Origin: Streptococcus mitis 17/34
GTDB lineage: Bacteria > Bacillota > Bacilli > Lactobacillales > Streptococcaceae
Direction of reading: 5' to 3'
DNA: 34,937 bases
Assembly: GCA_000430305.1 (NCBI GenBank)
Contig: ASZZ01000017.1
Location: forward strand, 1 to 34,937
In this document: positions 22,019 to 30,843 of the stretch, piece by piece
Layout of the letters: each line of letters begins with the position of its first letter
How positions within the stretch are numbered: position 1 is the first letter of the stretch
The notes under the pieces: generated by a model
Told to the model about the DNA's origin: nothing
The model's database searches: none
Seen by the model: only the letters and a program-made list of their open reading frames with translations
Position numbers and translations under genes: made by a program

Positions 22019-25000
22019 ATGCCTAAACGTACTGATATTCAAAAAATTATGGTGATTGGTTCTGGTCCGATTATTATTGGTCAGGCTGCTGAGTTTGACT
22101 ACGCTGGGACCCAAGCCTGCTTGTCGTTGAAAGAGGAAGGTTATGAGGTTGTCTTAGTTAACTCAAACCCTGCCACCATCATGACGGACAAGGAGATTGC
22201 AGACAAGGTTTACATCGAACCAATTACACTTGAGTTTGTGACACGTATTCTTCGTAAGGAACGTCCAGATGCCTTGCTTCCAACTCTTGGTGGTCAAACA
22301 GGGCTCAATATGGCCATGGAATTGTCTAAAAATGGTATTCTTGATGAGCTTGGTGTAGAACTTTTGGGAACTAAATTATCTGCCATCGACCAAGCGGAGG
22401 ACCGTGACCTCTTTAAACAGTTGATGGAAGAGCTGAATCAACCAATTCCAGAATCAGAAATTGTAAACACAGTAGAAGAAGCAGTTGCCTTTGCAGCGAC
22501 AATTGGATACCCAGTCATTGTCCGTCCAGCCTTTACCCTAGGTGGTACTGGTGGTGGTATGTGTGCCAATGAGGAAGAATTGCGTGAAATCGCTGAAAAT
22601 GGGTTGAAGTTATCACCTGTTACCCAATGTTTGATTGAACGTTCCATTGCTGGCTTCAAGGAAATCGAATACGAAGTCATGCGTGACTCAGCTGACAATG
22701 CTTTGGTTGTTTGTAACATGGAAAACTTTGACCCAGTCGGGATTCATACAGGAGATTCTATCGTATTTGCCCCTGCGCAAACCATGTCCGACTATGAAAA
22801 CCAAATGCTTCGTGATGCTAGTTTGAGCATTATCCGCGCTCTCAAGATTGAAGGCGGATGTAACGTTCAGCTTGCGCTTGATCCCCACAGCTTCAAGTAC
22901 TATGTCATCGAAGTAAACCCTCGTGTATCACGTTCTTCAGCCCTTGCTTCTAAGGCGACGGGTTATCCGATTGCCAAATTGGCCGCTAAGATTGCCGTCG
23001 GTTTGACCTTGGATGAGGTTATCAACCCAGTTACAGGTTCAACTTATGCTATGTTTGAGCCAGCCCTCGACTACGTCGTTGCCAAGATTCCACGTTTCCC
23101 ATTTGATAAGTTTGAAAAAGGTGAGCGCCGTCTTGGTACCCAGATGAAGGCGACTGGAGAAGTCATGGCGATTGGTCGTAACATCGAAGAGTCACTTCTC
23201 AAGGCATGTCGTTCACTTGAAATTGGCGTTCACCACAATGAAATGCCGGAACTTGCAGCAGTTTCTGATGATGCCCTGATTGAAAAGGTTGTGAAAGCCC
23301 AAGATGACCGTCTCTTCTACGTATCAGAAGCCATTCGTCGTGGTTACACTCCAGAAGAAATTGCTGAGCTTACAAAAATCGATATCTTTTATCTCGATAA
23401 ACTCTTGCATATCTTTGAAATTGAGCAGGAATTGGGTGCCCATCCACAAGATTTAGAAATCTTGAAAACAGCCAAACTCAATGGTTTCTCAGACCGTAAG
23501 ATTGCGGAACTCTGGAAAACGACAGCTGACCAAGTTCGCCAACTTCGTTTGGAAAACAAGATTGTCCCAGTCTACAAGATGGTCGATACCTGTGCGGCAG
23601 AGTTCGACTCTGAAACACCATATTTCTATTCAACCTATGGTTGGGAAAATGAGTCTATCAAGTCTGATAAGGAATCTGTACTTGTCCTAGGTTCAGGTCC
23701 AATTCGTATCGGTCAAGGGGTTGAGTTTGACTACGCAACTGTTCATTCGGTTAAGGCTATCCAGGCTGCTGGTTATGAAGCTATCATCATGAACTCAAAC
23801 CCAGAGACCGTTTCTACAGACTTCTCTGTATCAGATAAGCTTTACTTTGAGCCATTGACATTCGAAGATGTTATGAACGTCATTGACTTAGAGCAACCAA
23901 AAGGGGTTATCGTTCAGTTTGGTGGTCAAACAGCCATCAACCTTGCGGAGCCATTGGCAAAAGCAGGTGTGACCATCCTTGGTACACAGGTTGCTGACCT
24001 AGACCGTGCCGAAGACCGTGATCTCTTTGAGCAAGCTCTGAAAGACTTGGATATTCCACAGCCACCTGGTCAAACGGCTACCAATGAAGAAGAAGCTGTT
24101 CTTGCAGCTCGCAAAATTGGTTTCCCAGTCCTCGTTCGCCCATCTTATGTTTTGGGTGGACGCGCTATGGAAATCGTGGAAAATGAGGAAGACCTTCGCT
24201 CTTACATGCGTACCGCTGTTAAGGCTAGTCCAGACCACCCAGTTCTTGTTGACTCTTACATCGTTGGGCAAGAGTGCGAAGTTGATGCCATCTCAGATGG
24301 AGAAAATGTCCTCATCCCTGGTATCATGGAGCATATCGAACGTGCCGGTGTTCACTCAGGTGACTCAATGGCCGTTTATCCTCCACAAACCTTGTCTCAA
24401 AAGGTGCAGGAAACCATCGCAGACTATACTAAACGACTAGCAATCGGCCTTAACTGTCTTGGAATGATGAACATCCAGTTTGTCATCAAGGATAAAAAAG
24501 TCTACGTTATTGAGGTCAATCCACGTGCTAGCCGTACGGTTCCATTCCTTTCTAAGGTAACCAATATTCCTATGGCTCAGGTAGCGACTAAGCTTATTCT
24601 TGGTCAAAGCTTAACAGAACTTGGCTACCAAGATGGACTTTACCCTGAAAGCACTCGTGTTCATATCAAGGCACCTGTCTTCTCCTTTACCAAACTAGCT
24701 AAGGTAGACAGCTTGCTCGGTCCTGAAATGAAGTCAACAGGGGAAGTTATGGGTTCCGATACTACTTTGGAAAAAGCTCTCTATAAAGCCTTTGAAGCTT
24801 CTTACCTACACTTGCCAACTTTTGGTAACGTTGTATTTACCATTGCAGATGATGCCAAAGAAGAAGCCTTGGATTTAGCTCGTCGTTTCCAAAATATTGG
24901 ATATGGAATCCTCGCGACGGAAGGAACAGCAGCCTTCTTTGCTAGTCATGGGCTCGAAGCTCAACCTGTTGGTAAGATTGGTGATGATGATCAGGATATT

Positions 25001-25195
25001 CCAAGCTTTGTTCGCAAAGGAAGAATCCAAGCTATCATTAATACAGTTGGAACCAAACGAACTGCTGACGAAGATGGTGAGCAAATCCGCCGTTCAGCCA
25101 TTGAACATGGTGTACCCCTATTTACAGCGCTAGATACAGCTAATGCTATGCTTAAGGTACTTGAAAGTCGTAGCTTTGTCACAGAAGCGATCTAG
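22019..25195 (+). CDS. carB: Carbamoyl-phosphate synthase large subunit
   Basis: This 1058-residue subunit makes carbamoyl phosphate from bicarbonate, ammonia and two ATP, for pyrimidines and arginine. Two homologous halves each begin with a GSGPI motif ([19 protein letters not shown] near 12-30; [19 protein letters not shown] near 557-575) and carry an ATP-grasp domain. [13 protein letters not shown] and [15 protein letters not shown] are the ATP-binding loops, and [12 protein letters not shown] and [12 protein letters not shown] are the metal-site segments. The oligomerisation region is about 400-553, and a C-terminal MGS-like regulatory domain follows about 930. An in-frame TAA at 22013 fixes the start at 22019, yet no Shine-Dalgarno is visible before it. 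Confidence 0.96.
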   Translation: MPKRTDIQKIMVIGSGPIIIGQAAEFDYAGTQACLSLKEEGYEVVLVNSNPATIMTDKEIADKVYIEPITLEFVTRILRKERPDALLPTLGGQTGLNMAMELSKNGILDELGVELLGTKLSAIDQAEDRDLFKQLMEELNQPIPESEIVNTVEEAVAFAATIGYPVIVRPAFTLGGTGGGMCANEEELREIAENGLKLSPVTQCLIERSIAGFKEIEYEVMRDSADNALVVCNMENFDPVGIHTGDSIVFAPAQTMSDYENQMLRDASLSIIRALKIEGGCNVQLALDPHSFKYYVIEVNPRVSRSSALASKATGYPIAKLAAKIAVGLTLDEVINPVTGSTYAMFEPALDYVVAKIPRFPFDKFEKGERRLGTQMKATGEVMAIGRNIEESLLKACRSLEIGVHHNEMPELAAVSDDALIEKVVKAQDDRLFYVSEAIRRGYTPEEIAELTKIDIFYLDKLLHIFEIEQELGAHPQDLEILKTAKLNGFSDRKIAELWKTTADQVRQLRLENKIVPVYKMVDTCAAEFDSETPYFYSTYGWENESIKSDKESVLVLGSGPIRIGQGVEFDYATVHSVKAIQAAGYEAIIMNSNPETVSTDFSVSDKLYFEPLTFEDVMNVIDLEQPKGVIVQFGGQTAINLAEPLAKAGVTILGTQVADLDRAEDRDLFEQALKDLDIPQPPGQTATNEEEAVLAARKIGFPVLVRPSYVLGGRAMEIVENEEDLRSYMRTAVKASPDHPVLVDSYIVGQECEVDAISDGENVLIPGIMEHIERAGVHSGDSMAVYPPQTLSQKVQETIADYTKRLAIGLNCLGMMNIQFVIKDKKVYVIEVNPRASRTVPFLSKVTNIPMAQVATKLILGQSLTELGYQDGLYPESTRVHIKAPVFSFTKLAKVDSLLGPEMKSTGEVMGSDTTLEKALYKAFEASYLHLPTFGNVVFTIADDAKEEALDLARRFQNIGYGILATEGTAAFFASHGLEAQPVGKIGDDDQDIPSFVRKGRIQAIINTVGTKRTADEDGEQIRRSAIEHGVPLFTALDTANAMLKVLESRSFVTEAI

Positions 25196-25219
25196 TTGAG
25201 AAAAATTTTTCACAGTTTT

Positions 25220-25250
25220 AAAGCCAGCGTCGTAAATCGCTGACTTTTAC
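25220..25250 (+). terminator. Probable terminator after carB
   Basis: AAAGCCAGCG (25220-25229) and CGCTGACTTT (25238-25247) pair at 9 of 10 positions around an 8-nt loop; the T-run is short. Confidence 0.55.
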
Positions 25251-25307
25251 AATACTGATGTTGCTTATTTCAACTATCATGCTTTCCTTAAGAATCATTC
25301 TAAAATG

Positions 25308-25316
25308 TGATATAAT
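25308..25316 (+). promoter_or_regulatory. Promoter of mntH (extended -10)
   Basis: TGA-TATAAT at 25308-25316, with TTAAGA at 25288-25293 as a weak -35 at 17-bp spacing. It leaves an 88-nt leader before the ATG. Confidence 0.65.
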
Positions 25317-25410
25317 AAGGATGAATTGAAAATTGGAAACTATTTTTCATTATATTTTCAAAAAATCCATTAAAAAAAAGTAAAGACAGATTAGAAAGTG
25401 TAAAATTCCT

Positions 25411-26745
25411 ATGTCTTCTTACAAAAAGGTCTCTCTTTCTGAGATCAATCAATCTATTGAAACTCCCAATAACAATCATTTTTGGCAGAATCTAAAAGCA
25501 TTTTTAGGACCTGGCGCTCTTGTAGCAGTTGGTTATATGGATCCTGGAAACTGGATTACTAGTGTGGTTGGTGGTGCTTCCTACAAATATAGTCTCTTAT
25601 TTGTTATTTTGATTTCATCCATCATTGCCATGCAGTTACAACAAATGGCTGGAAAGCTCGGTATCGTGACTAGGATGGATCTAGCGCAGGCAACAGCTCA
25701 TCATGCTCCCAAGTGGCTTCGCTATAGTCTGTGGGTGATTTTAGAATTAGCTTTAATGGCGACAGACTTGGCTGAAGTTTTAGGTTCAGCGATTGCCTTA
25801 AATCTTTTGTTTAAAATACCGATTATGGTAGCTATCCTCCTAACCGTTTTAGATGTATTTCTTTTACTTTTGTTGATGAAGTTTGGGTTCAAGAAGATTG
25901 AAGCTATTGTTACGACTCTTATCTTAACTATATTAGGTATTTTTTCTTATCTGGTGGCTTTATCCAATCCAAGTATTCAGGGAATATTTAGTGGTTATTT
26001 ACCGACTTCGACTTTATTTGAAAGTCCTCTTCCGGGACATGAGAGTCAATTGACATTAGCTTTAGGGATTGTAGGAGCGACAGTCATGCCCCATAATCTC
26101 TATCTTCATTCATCCCTATCGCAAACAAGGAAAATTAACCACAAAGATAAGAAGGACGTCCGAAAAGCAGTGCGCTTTATGACCTTGGATTCAAATCTTC
26201 AGTTGTCCTTAGCTTTTGTTGTCAATTCCTTGTTGCTCATTTTGGGTGCCTCCCTCTTTTTTGGTCATGCATCTGAAATTTCAGCATTCTCCCAAATGTA
26301 CAATGCTTTACAGGATTCGACAATAGCAGGAGCGATAGCCAGCTCAACTTTGTCAACTTTGTTTGCTCTGGCTCTCTTAGCCAGTGGTCAAAATTCGACC
26401 ATTACAGGAACTTTGACAGGACAGATTGTCATGGAAGGTTTCTTGCATCTGAAATTACCTCAGTGGCTTATCCGTATCGGTACACGTATTTTTGCCTTGC
26501 TACCTGTGATTATAGTCGCCGTCTTATTTGGACATCAAGAAAAGACCTTGGATCAGTTATTGGTTTACTCACAGGTGTTTCTTTCAATCGCTCTTCCGTT
26601 TTCAATTTTCCCCTTAATCTATTTGACCTCTAAGAAGTCACTGATGGGAGAATTTACCAATGCCAAGTGGAACACAATCATAGGCTACGCAGTTGCAATT
26701 GTCTTAACCATTCTTAATATCAAGCTTCTTTTCGATATTTTTTAA
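25411..26745 (+). CDS. mntH: NRAMP-family divalent metal transporter
   Basis: This 444-residue membrane protein has about 11 transmembrane helices and couples Mn2+ (and possibly Fe2+) uptake to protons. Both metal-binding motifs are intact: DPGN at 44-47 in helix 1 and MPHN at 226-229 in helix 6, the methionine favouring transition metals. The opening FLGPGALVAVGYMDPGNW is diagnostic. The ribosome-binding site is weak (GAAAG about 13 nt upstream). The gene is monocistronic with its own promoter. Manganese uptake would fit a peroxide-producing, iron-sparing streptococcus; typical pneumococci rely on PsaBCA and, as I recall, lack this gene. No clear metalloregulator operator is visible in the leader. 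Confidence 0.94.
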   Translation: MSSYKKVSLSEINQSIETPNNNHFWQNLKAFLGPGALVAVGYMDPGNWITSVVGGASYKYSLLFVILISSIIAMQLQQMAGKLGIVTRMDLAQATAHHAPKWLRYSLWVILELALMATDLAEVLGSAIALNLLFKIPIMVAILLTVLDVFLLLLLMKFGFKKIEAIVTTLILTILGIFSYLVALSNPSIQGIFSGYLPTSTLFESPLPGHESQLTLALGIVGATVMPHNLYLHSSLSQTRKINHKDKKDVRKAVRFMTLDSNLQLSLAFVVNSLLLILGASLFFGHASEISAFSQMYNALQDSTIAGAIASSTLSTLFALALLASGQNSTITGTLTGQIVMEGFLHLKLPQWLIRIGTRIFALLPVIIVAVLFGHQEKTLDQLLVYSQVFLSIALPFSIFPLIYLTSKKSLMGEFTNAKWNTIIGYAVAIVLTILNIKLLFDIF

Positions 26746-26833
26746 ACATGTTTAAATTAGGTCTTAAGTATTAGCTTGAAGATTGATAAAGTGATAATAG
26801 TAGTGGTTGGTTTATGAAATGAAGTACTAAAAA

Positions 26834-26963
26834 GAGGTTGGGAAAAAACTCAATTTCAGTAGAAAATGTAGTAAATCTTCCCACAATAAAACGCATAGTA
26901 TCAAGTTTTTTCAATACCTGATATTATGCGTTTTTTGATTTTAAAGACTTTTTGTCCAGCCTC
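26834..26963 (+). repeat. 130-bp element with terminal inverted repeats and internal terminator hairpin
   Basis: GAGGTTGGGAAAAAACTC (26834-26851) and GACTTTTTGTCCAGCCTC (26946-26963) are inverted with 14 of 18 matches. Inside, AAAACGCATAGTATCAAGT (26888-26906) and ACCTGATATTATGCGTTTT (26916-26934) form a 19-bp stem with one mismatch and one wobble, followed by T's. The layout suggests a small mobile element that carries a terminator, possibly the SPRITE class of pneumococcus; that match is from memory and unverified. Confidence 0.55.
26888..26937 (+). terminator. Strong intrinsic terminator downstream of mntH
   Basis: The 19-bp stem inside the 130-bp repeat, followed by TTTTTT. It is the likely transcription stop for mntH. 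Confidence 0.75.
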
Positions 26964-26966
26964 GTT

Positions 26967-27067
26967 TATAGTGGATTGAAGTTGGAATAATACGCTTTGC
27001 TTTCTAAAAAATGTTAGAAATTAAATTTAATTCCCTGATTACTTTGTTCAGATTTTATTTCACTATA
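26967..27067 (-). repeat. RUP-type repeat (reverse copy)
   Basis: The element starts TATAGTGGATTGAAG (26967) and ends ATTTTATTTCACTATA (27067). It contains TTTCTAAAAAATGTTAGAAA (27001-27020), the reverse complement of the core in the copy at 4227-4330. Both terminal TATAGTG/CACTATA repeats are present, so this copy is more complete. Confidence 0.75.
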
Positions 27068-27223
27068 ACTATCAATTTTCCCTCAAAAATGATTCTAAAT
27101 TGGGAAAAATTTAGAATGTCAATTACTCATTTTTGTTGCAGGATACTCCCTTTTGCAAAAATGGCTATTTCAGGTGAAAAAAACGACATTTCAGATTTTC
27201 TGTTCCAGAAATAGCTATCGCTA
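27068..27223 (+). other. Intergenic stretch before ribF, nothing recognised
   Basis: AT-rich sequence between the RUP and the ribF promoter. It holds a few short imperfect hairpins (for example around AATTTTCCC...GGGAAAAATT, 27076-27112) but no gene or known element. Confidence 0.3.
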
Positions 27224-27232
27224 TGATATAAT
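27224..27232 (+). promoter_or_regulatory. Promoter of ribF (extended -10, abutting the start codon)
   Basis: TGA-TATAAT at 27224-27232. The usual 6-7 nt to the start of transcription falls at 27239, the A of the ATG. No Shine-Dalgarno exists upstream. Confidence 0.65.
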
Positions 27233-27238
27233 TATTTT

Positions 27239-28156
27239 ATGATTATTACTATTCCTATAAAAAACCAAAAAGATATTGGCACACCATCTGATTCAGTCGT
27301 TGTTCTCGGCTATTTTGATGGTATACACAAGGGGCATCAAGAATTATTTCGTGTTGCCAATAAGGCTGCGAGAAAGGACTTATTGCCTATCGTCGTTATG
27401 ACCTTTAATGAATCTCCAAAGATTGCTTTAGAGCCATATCATCCGGATCTGTTTTTACATATTTTGAACCCTGCTGAACGTGAGAGGAAATTAAAGCGTG
27501 AAGGAGTAGAAGAATTATATCTCCTTGATTTTAGTAGTCAATTCGCTAGTCTTTCGGCAGAAGAATTTTTTGCAACTTATATCAAGGCTATGAATGCCAA
27601 AATTATTGTTGCAGGTTTTGATTATACATTTGGTTCTGACAAAAAAACGGCAGAAGATCTAAAGGATTACTTTGATGGAGAAGTTATTATTGTCCCACCT
27701 GTAGAAGATGAGAAAGGAAAGATTAGTTCAACTCGTATCCGTCAAGCTATTTTAGACGGAAATGTGAAAGAAGCAGGAGAACTTTTGGGGGCACCACTTC
27801 CATCAAGAGGTATGGTGGTTCATGGTAATGCTCGTGGTCGTACGATTGGTTATCCGACAGCTAATTTGGTGCTTTTAGACCGTACTTATATGCCAGCAGA
27901 TGGCGTTTATGTCGTTGATGTTGAGATTCAAAGACAGAAGTATCGTGCCATGGCTAGTGTTGGAAAAAATGTGACCTTTGATGGAGAAGAAGCACGTTTT
28001 GAAGTCAATATTTTTGATTTTAATCAAGATATTTATGGGGAAACCGTCATGGTTTATTGGCTTGACCGTATTCGAGACATGACCAAATTTGATTCTGTGG
28101 ACCAATTAGTGGATCAGTTAAAGGCAGATGAAGAAGTTGCTCGGAATTGGTCTTAA
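27239..28156 (+). CDS. ribF: Bifunctional riboflavin kinase / FAD synthetase
   Basis: This 305-residue cytoplasmic enzyme makes FMN from riboflavin and then FAD. The N-terminal FAD synthetase is a nucleotidyltransferase with GYFDGIHKGHQ (21-31) and SSTRIRQAI (about 162-170). The C-terminal riboflavin kinase domain (about 183-300) has GNARGRTIGYPTANL and the FEVNIFDFNQDIYGE segment. The start MIITIPIKNQ agrees with the expected domain beginning; no ATG further upstream is plausible. There is no ribosome-binding site, and the -10 box ends 6 nt before the ATG, so the mRNA is probably leaderless. It converges with the YitT-type gene across a shared terminator. Confidence 0.95.
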   Translation: MIITIPIKNQKDIGTPSDSVVVLGYFDGIHKGHQELFRVANKAARKDLLPIVVMTFNESPKIALEPYHPDLFLHILNPAERERKLKREGVEELYLLDFSSQFASLSAEEFFATYIKAMNAKIIVAGFDYTFGSDKKTAEDLKDYFDGEVIIVPPVEDEKGKISSTRIRQAILDGNVKEAGELLGAPLPSRGMVVHGNARGRTIGYPTANLVLLDRTYMPADGVYVVDVEIQRQKYRAMASVGKNVTFDGEEARFEVNIFDFNQDIYGETVMVYWLDRIRDMTKFDSVDQLVDQLKADEEVARNWS

Positions 28157-28171
28157 GAGCATAAGTAAACA

Positions 28172-28245
28172 AAAAAGAGGTTGTTTGTAACCCAAAAGAT
28201 AGATGTATAAGTCTAACTTTTGAGGTCACTACACTACCTCTTTTT
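28172..28245. terminator. Bidirectional terminator between ribF and the YitT-type gene
   Basis: AAAAAGAGGT (28172-28181) and ACCTCTTTTT (28236-28245) form a perfect outer stem, with an inner AACCCAAAAG / CTTTTGAGGT pairing. A's on one side and T's on the other serve both strands. The stem overlaps the stop codon of the minus-strand gene. Confidence 0.8.
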
Positions 28246-29092
28246 ATTCTTTTTCAAAGGTGAATCCTTCTCCAAGGATTTCGTGGGCTTCTGTAATAGT
28301 TATAAAGGCTTGAGGATCGATTCGATGAATCATTTCCTTCATTTTCACAATTTCATTTCTGCCGACAATACAGTAAATGATTTTCAAATTTTCTTTACTA
28401 TAGTAGCCTTGACCGGAAATAAAAGTAACGCCTCTTCCTAGGTCATCATTAATAGTTTTAGCAAGTTGGTCAGGACGTTTTGTGATAATCATAAAGCCTT
28501 TACCAGCATAGCCACCTTCTCCAATCAAATCAATGACACGAGAAACGATAAAATCAAATAAGAGCGTGTAAGAAACCAATCTCAAATCCTTGAAGATTAG
28601 GAGAATGAGCATGAGAATACAAAAATCTAAGATAAAGAGCAGTTTCCCCATAGATATATGAGTGTATTTATTGAGAATACGAGCTAGAATATCAGTTCCA
28701 CCAGTTGTACCTCCAGCATTAAAGATAATTCCAAGACCGATTCCCAATAGAATTCCCGCTATAAGAGCTGTGATTAGTAAATCACCTTGAAGGTCAATAT
28801 GAAGGGGAAAACGTTCAAAAAAGGCCAACCAGGCGGATAAGGCTAAGGTTCCTAGCAAACTAGAATAGAGGGATTTTGCTCCAAATATTTTCCAAGCTAG
28901 AATAAAAAGGGGAATGTTAATCAGCAAGTTCATGAGCGAAACAGGGATTTTAAAAAGATAAAAGGTGATAAGGGTAATACCTGTCGCCCCTCCTTCAAAG
29001 AGATGATTAGGAACTACAAAATAAGTCAGTCCAAAAGCATAAATAGCAGCACCTAGTAAAATGGTAAAAATGGGGTAAATTTTTTTAATCAT
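28244..29092 (-). CDS. YitT/DUF2179 family membrane protein
   Basis: This 282-residue membrane protein has five to six hydrophobic helices in the first 200 residues (YitT/DUF161 region, with the family-typical FNAGGTTGGTDILA near 125-138) and a soluble C-terminal DUF2179 domain (about 220-275, GRGVTFISGQGYYSKENLKIIYCIV). The substrate and function of the family are unknown. The start at 29092 has GAGGTG as a good ribosome-binding site and an extended -10 TGATATAAT at 29118-29126 on the minus strand. It is divergent from the DegV gene and convergent with ribF. Confidence 0.87.
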   Translation of the reverse strand: MIKKIYPIFTILLGAAIYAFGLTYFVVPNHLFEGGATGITLITFYLFKIPVSLMNLLINIPLFILAWKIFGAKSLYSSLLGTLALSAWLAFFERFPLHIDLQGDLLITALIAGILLGIGLGIIFNAGGTTGGTDILARILNKYTHISMGKLLFILDFCILMLILLIFKDLRLVSYTLLFDFIVSRVIDLIGEGGYAGKGFMIITKRPDQLAKTINDDLGRGVTFISGQGYYSKENLKIIYCIVGRNEIVKMKEMIHRIDPQAFITITEAHEILGEGFTFEKE

Positions 29093-29117
29093 AGGACACC
29101 TCTTTTCTTATAAGATG

Positions 29118-29126
29118 ATTATATCA
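29118..29126 (-). promoter_or_regulatory. Promoter of the YitT-type gene
   Basis: On the minus strand TGA-TATAAT (29126-29118) forms an extended -10, 25 nt before the start codon. Confidence 0.65.
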
Positions 29127-29176
29127 AATTTTTACGGAAAATTTGATTGACTCCATTAGGATTTTTAATCTTTTTT

Positions 29177-29185
29177 TGATATAAT
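29177..29185 (+). promoter_or_regulatory. Promoter of the DegV gene
   Basis: TGA-TATAAT at 29177-29185, an extended -10, after a T-rich tract. It leaves a 40-nt leader with GAAAG as ribosome-binding site. Confidence 0.65.
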
Positions 29186-29233
29186 TAGAAGTAAGAAAAC
29201 CAATCTGAATCCTAAAATAGAAAGATTGATACT

Positions 29234-30073
29234 ATGACAAAAATTAAGATTGTAACCGATTCATCTGTTACCATTGAACCAGAACTAGTAAAACAATTAG
29301 ATATTACAATTGTTCCATTATCTGTAATGATTGATAATATTGTTTATTCTGATGCGGATTTGAAAGAAGAAGGTAAATTTCTTCAGTTGATGCAAGAAAG
29401 TAAGAATCTTCCGAAAACAAGTCAACCACCTGTAGGTGTCTTTGCTGAAGTTTTTGAAGACCTATGCAAGGATGGTAGCCAGATTCTTGCTATTCATATG
29501 TCCCATGCCCTTTCTGGTACTGTAGAAGCAGCACGTCAAGGTGCTAGCTTATCTACTGCCGATGTGACAGTTATTGATAGTTCCTTCACTGACCAAGCCT
29601 TGAAATTCCAAGTTGTTGAGGCTGCGAAATTAGCACAAGAAGGCAAAGATATGGAGACGATTTTAGCTCACGTAGAAGATGTAAAAAAACATACGGAGCT
29701 CTACATTGGTGTTTCTACTCTAGAAAATCTAGTAAAAGGTGGACGAATTGGCCGTGTAACGGGATTGTTGAGCTCCCTTCTCAATATCCGTGTTGTCATG
29801 CAAATGAAAGACCATGAATTGCAGCCAATTGTTAAAGGTCGTGGAGCTAAAACCTTTAAAAAATGGTTAGATGAGTTGACAACATCTCTCTCTGAACGTT
29901 CTGTAGCAGAGATTGGAATTTCATATTCTGGTAATGCTGATTGGGCAAAAGAGATGAAAGAAAGCTTACAAGCTTATGTTGAAAAGCCAATTTCTGTTTT
30001 AGAAACCGGTTCTATTATTCAGACACATACAGGCGAGAATGCCTGGGCTATTTTGGTACGTTACCATTCCTAA
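29234..30073 (+). CDS. degV: DegV family fatty-acid-binding protein
   Basis: This 279-residue cytoplasmic DegV protein is of the FakB type, which presents fatty acids to the kinase FakA for incorporation into phospholipid. It has the N-terminal [13 protein letters not shown] (about 5-17), where the first serine contacts the acyl carboxylate, and the [12 protein letters not shown] segment (about 89-100) that completes the carboxylate site. The [17 protein letters not shown] segment and a C-terminal [10 protein letters not shown] domain follow. Which fatty acid it prefers cannot be read from sequence. It has its own promoter; no clear terminator separates it from the HU gene, which has its own promoter. 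Confidence 0.9.
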   Translation: MTKIKIVTDSSVTIEPELVKQLDITIVPLSVMIDNIVYSDADLKEEGKFLQLMQESKNLPKTSQPPVGVFAEVFEDLCKDGSQILAIHMSHALSGTVEAARQGASLSTADVTVIDSSFTDQALKFQVVEAAKLAQEGKDMETILAHVEDVKKHTELYIGVSTLENLVKGGRIGRVTGLLSSLLNIRVVMQMKDHELQPIVKGRGAKTFKKWLDELTTSLSERSVAEIGISYSGNADWAKEMKESLQAYVEKPISVLETGSIIQTHTGENAWAILVRYHS

Positions 30074-30110
30074 AAAAATAAAGAAAATGCGAATAAACAG
30101 CGTTTTTAAC

Positions 30111-30139
30111 TTGACCTATAAGGGATTTTAGGATATGAT
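30111..30139 (+). promoter_or_regulatory. Promoter of hup
   Basis: TTGACC at 30111-30116 and TATGAT at 30134-30139 are spaced by 17 bp. A strong GGAGG (about 30165-30169) precedes the ATG. Confidence 0.8.
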
Positions 30140-30180
30140 TATATTTGTTAATTAGAAATTAATTTGGAGGAATCATTAAC

Positions 30181-30456
30181 ATGGCAAACAAACAAGATTT
30201 GATCGCTAAAGTAGCAGAAGCTACAGAATTGACTAAGAAAGACTCAGCAGTAGCAGTTGAAGCTGTGTTCGCAGCAGTAGCTGACTACCTTGCAGCTGGT
30301 GAAAAAGTTCAATTGATCGGTTTTGGTAACTTTGAAGTTCGTGAGCGTGCTGCACGTAAAGGTCGCAACCCACAAACTGGTAAAGAAATCACAATTGCAG
30401 CTTCTAAAGTTCCAGCATTCAAAGCTGGTAAAGCCCTTAAAGACGCTGTTAAATAA
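30181..30456 (+). CDS. hup: DNA-binding protein HU
   Basis: This 91-residue histone-like protein dimerises, binds and bends DNA and compacts the nucleoid. N-terminal helices begin [21 protein letters not shown]. The strand [31 protein letters not shown] contains the signature GFGNF-x-VRxRxxRxGRNPxTG, and its flexible arm carries the conserved proline that wedges between base pairs. Codon use looks strongly optimised and the promoter and Shine-Dalgarno are near consensus, as expected for an abundant protein. Streptococci usually have a single HU gene, which is essential. A terminator closes the unit. Confidence 0.97.
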   Translation: MANKQDLIAKVAEATELTKKDSAVAVEAVFAAVADYLAAGEKVQLIGFGNFEVRERAARKGRNPQTGKEITIAASKVPAFKAGKALKDAVK

Positions 30457-30466
30457 TCAGCCTTTT

Positions 30467-30514
30467 AAAAGCCTATCATATCAAGTATTTGAGCTTGTGT
30501 GACAGGCTTTTTTT
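30467..30514 (+). terminator. Rho-independent terminator after hup
   Basis: AAAAGCCTATCA (30467-30478) and TGACAGGCTTTT pair with one mismatch, with an inner CAAG/CTTG pair, followed by TTT. Confidence 0.8.
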
Positions 30515-30808
30515 GTGTATAGGGGGCAAAAAGAGGGCAAAATACTATTTTTTCACTTGTTTTAGGATGATGTCAACCAGTATTTTCGTTATTTTCTAAG
30601 AGTGATGAGTTTTTATTGTTGATTAGTAGGATTATCAACTATTTTAAATAAGCCTATACCTCTAGTTTATTTGTTTTACAATCAAAGCTTGAAAGTGGAT
30701 AATCACATTCTCCGATACTTTATTGATTTTCAGTTGAAGTCATGTCAAATATTTAAGTAGATAGAAAGCTTATATACTATCTATTGAAAATATTATAAAT
30801 CAGATACA
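30515..30808. other. AT-rich intergenic stretch between hup and mutY, nothing recognised
   Basis: About 290 bp with no ORF, RNA gene or repeat I can identify. It begins with GGGGGCAAAAAGAGGGCAAA (30522-30541), a purine-rich string that resembles the 3' ends of some phage or integrative-element integrase genes, which could mark an old insertion site downstream of hup; this is speculative. A short AGATAG/CTATCT inverted repeat lies near 30760-30782. Confidence 0.3.
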
Positions 30809-30837
30809 AAGACAGGTGAAATCTTCTGTGTTATACT
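30809..30837 (+). promoter_or_regulatory. Promoter of mutY (extended -10, abutting the start codon)
   Basis: AAGACA at 30809-30814 and TATACT at 30832-30837 are spaced by 17 bp, with TG at 30829-30830. The expected start of transcription is 30844, the A of the first ATG. Confidence 0.65.
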
Positions 30838-30843
30838 AGAGAT

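Noticed and set aside
27011-27214. 67-codon plus-strand ORF starting MLEIKFNSLI
   Set aside because: It begins inside the RUP repeat, has no ribosome-binding site and low-complexity AT-driven composition.
28220-28441. 73-codon plus-strand ORF antisense to the YitT-type gene
   Set aside because: No start signal, overlaps the terminator and a well-supported gene on the other strand.
30522-30541. Purine-rich string after hup as a mobile-element attachment site
   Set aside because: No integrase, direct repeat or element boundary is visible; kept only as a remark.
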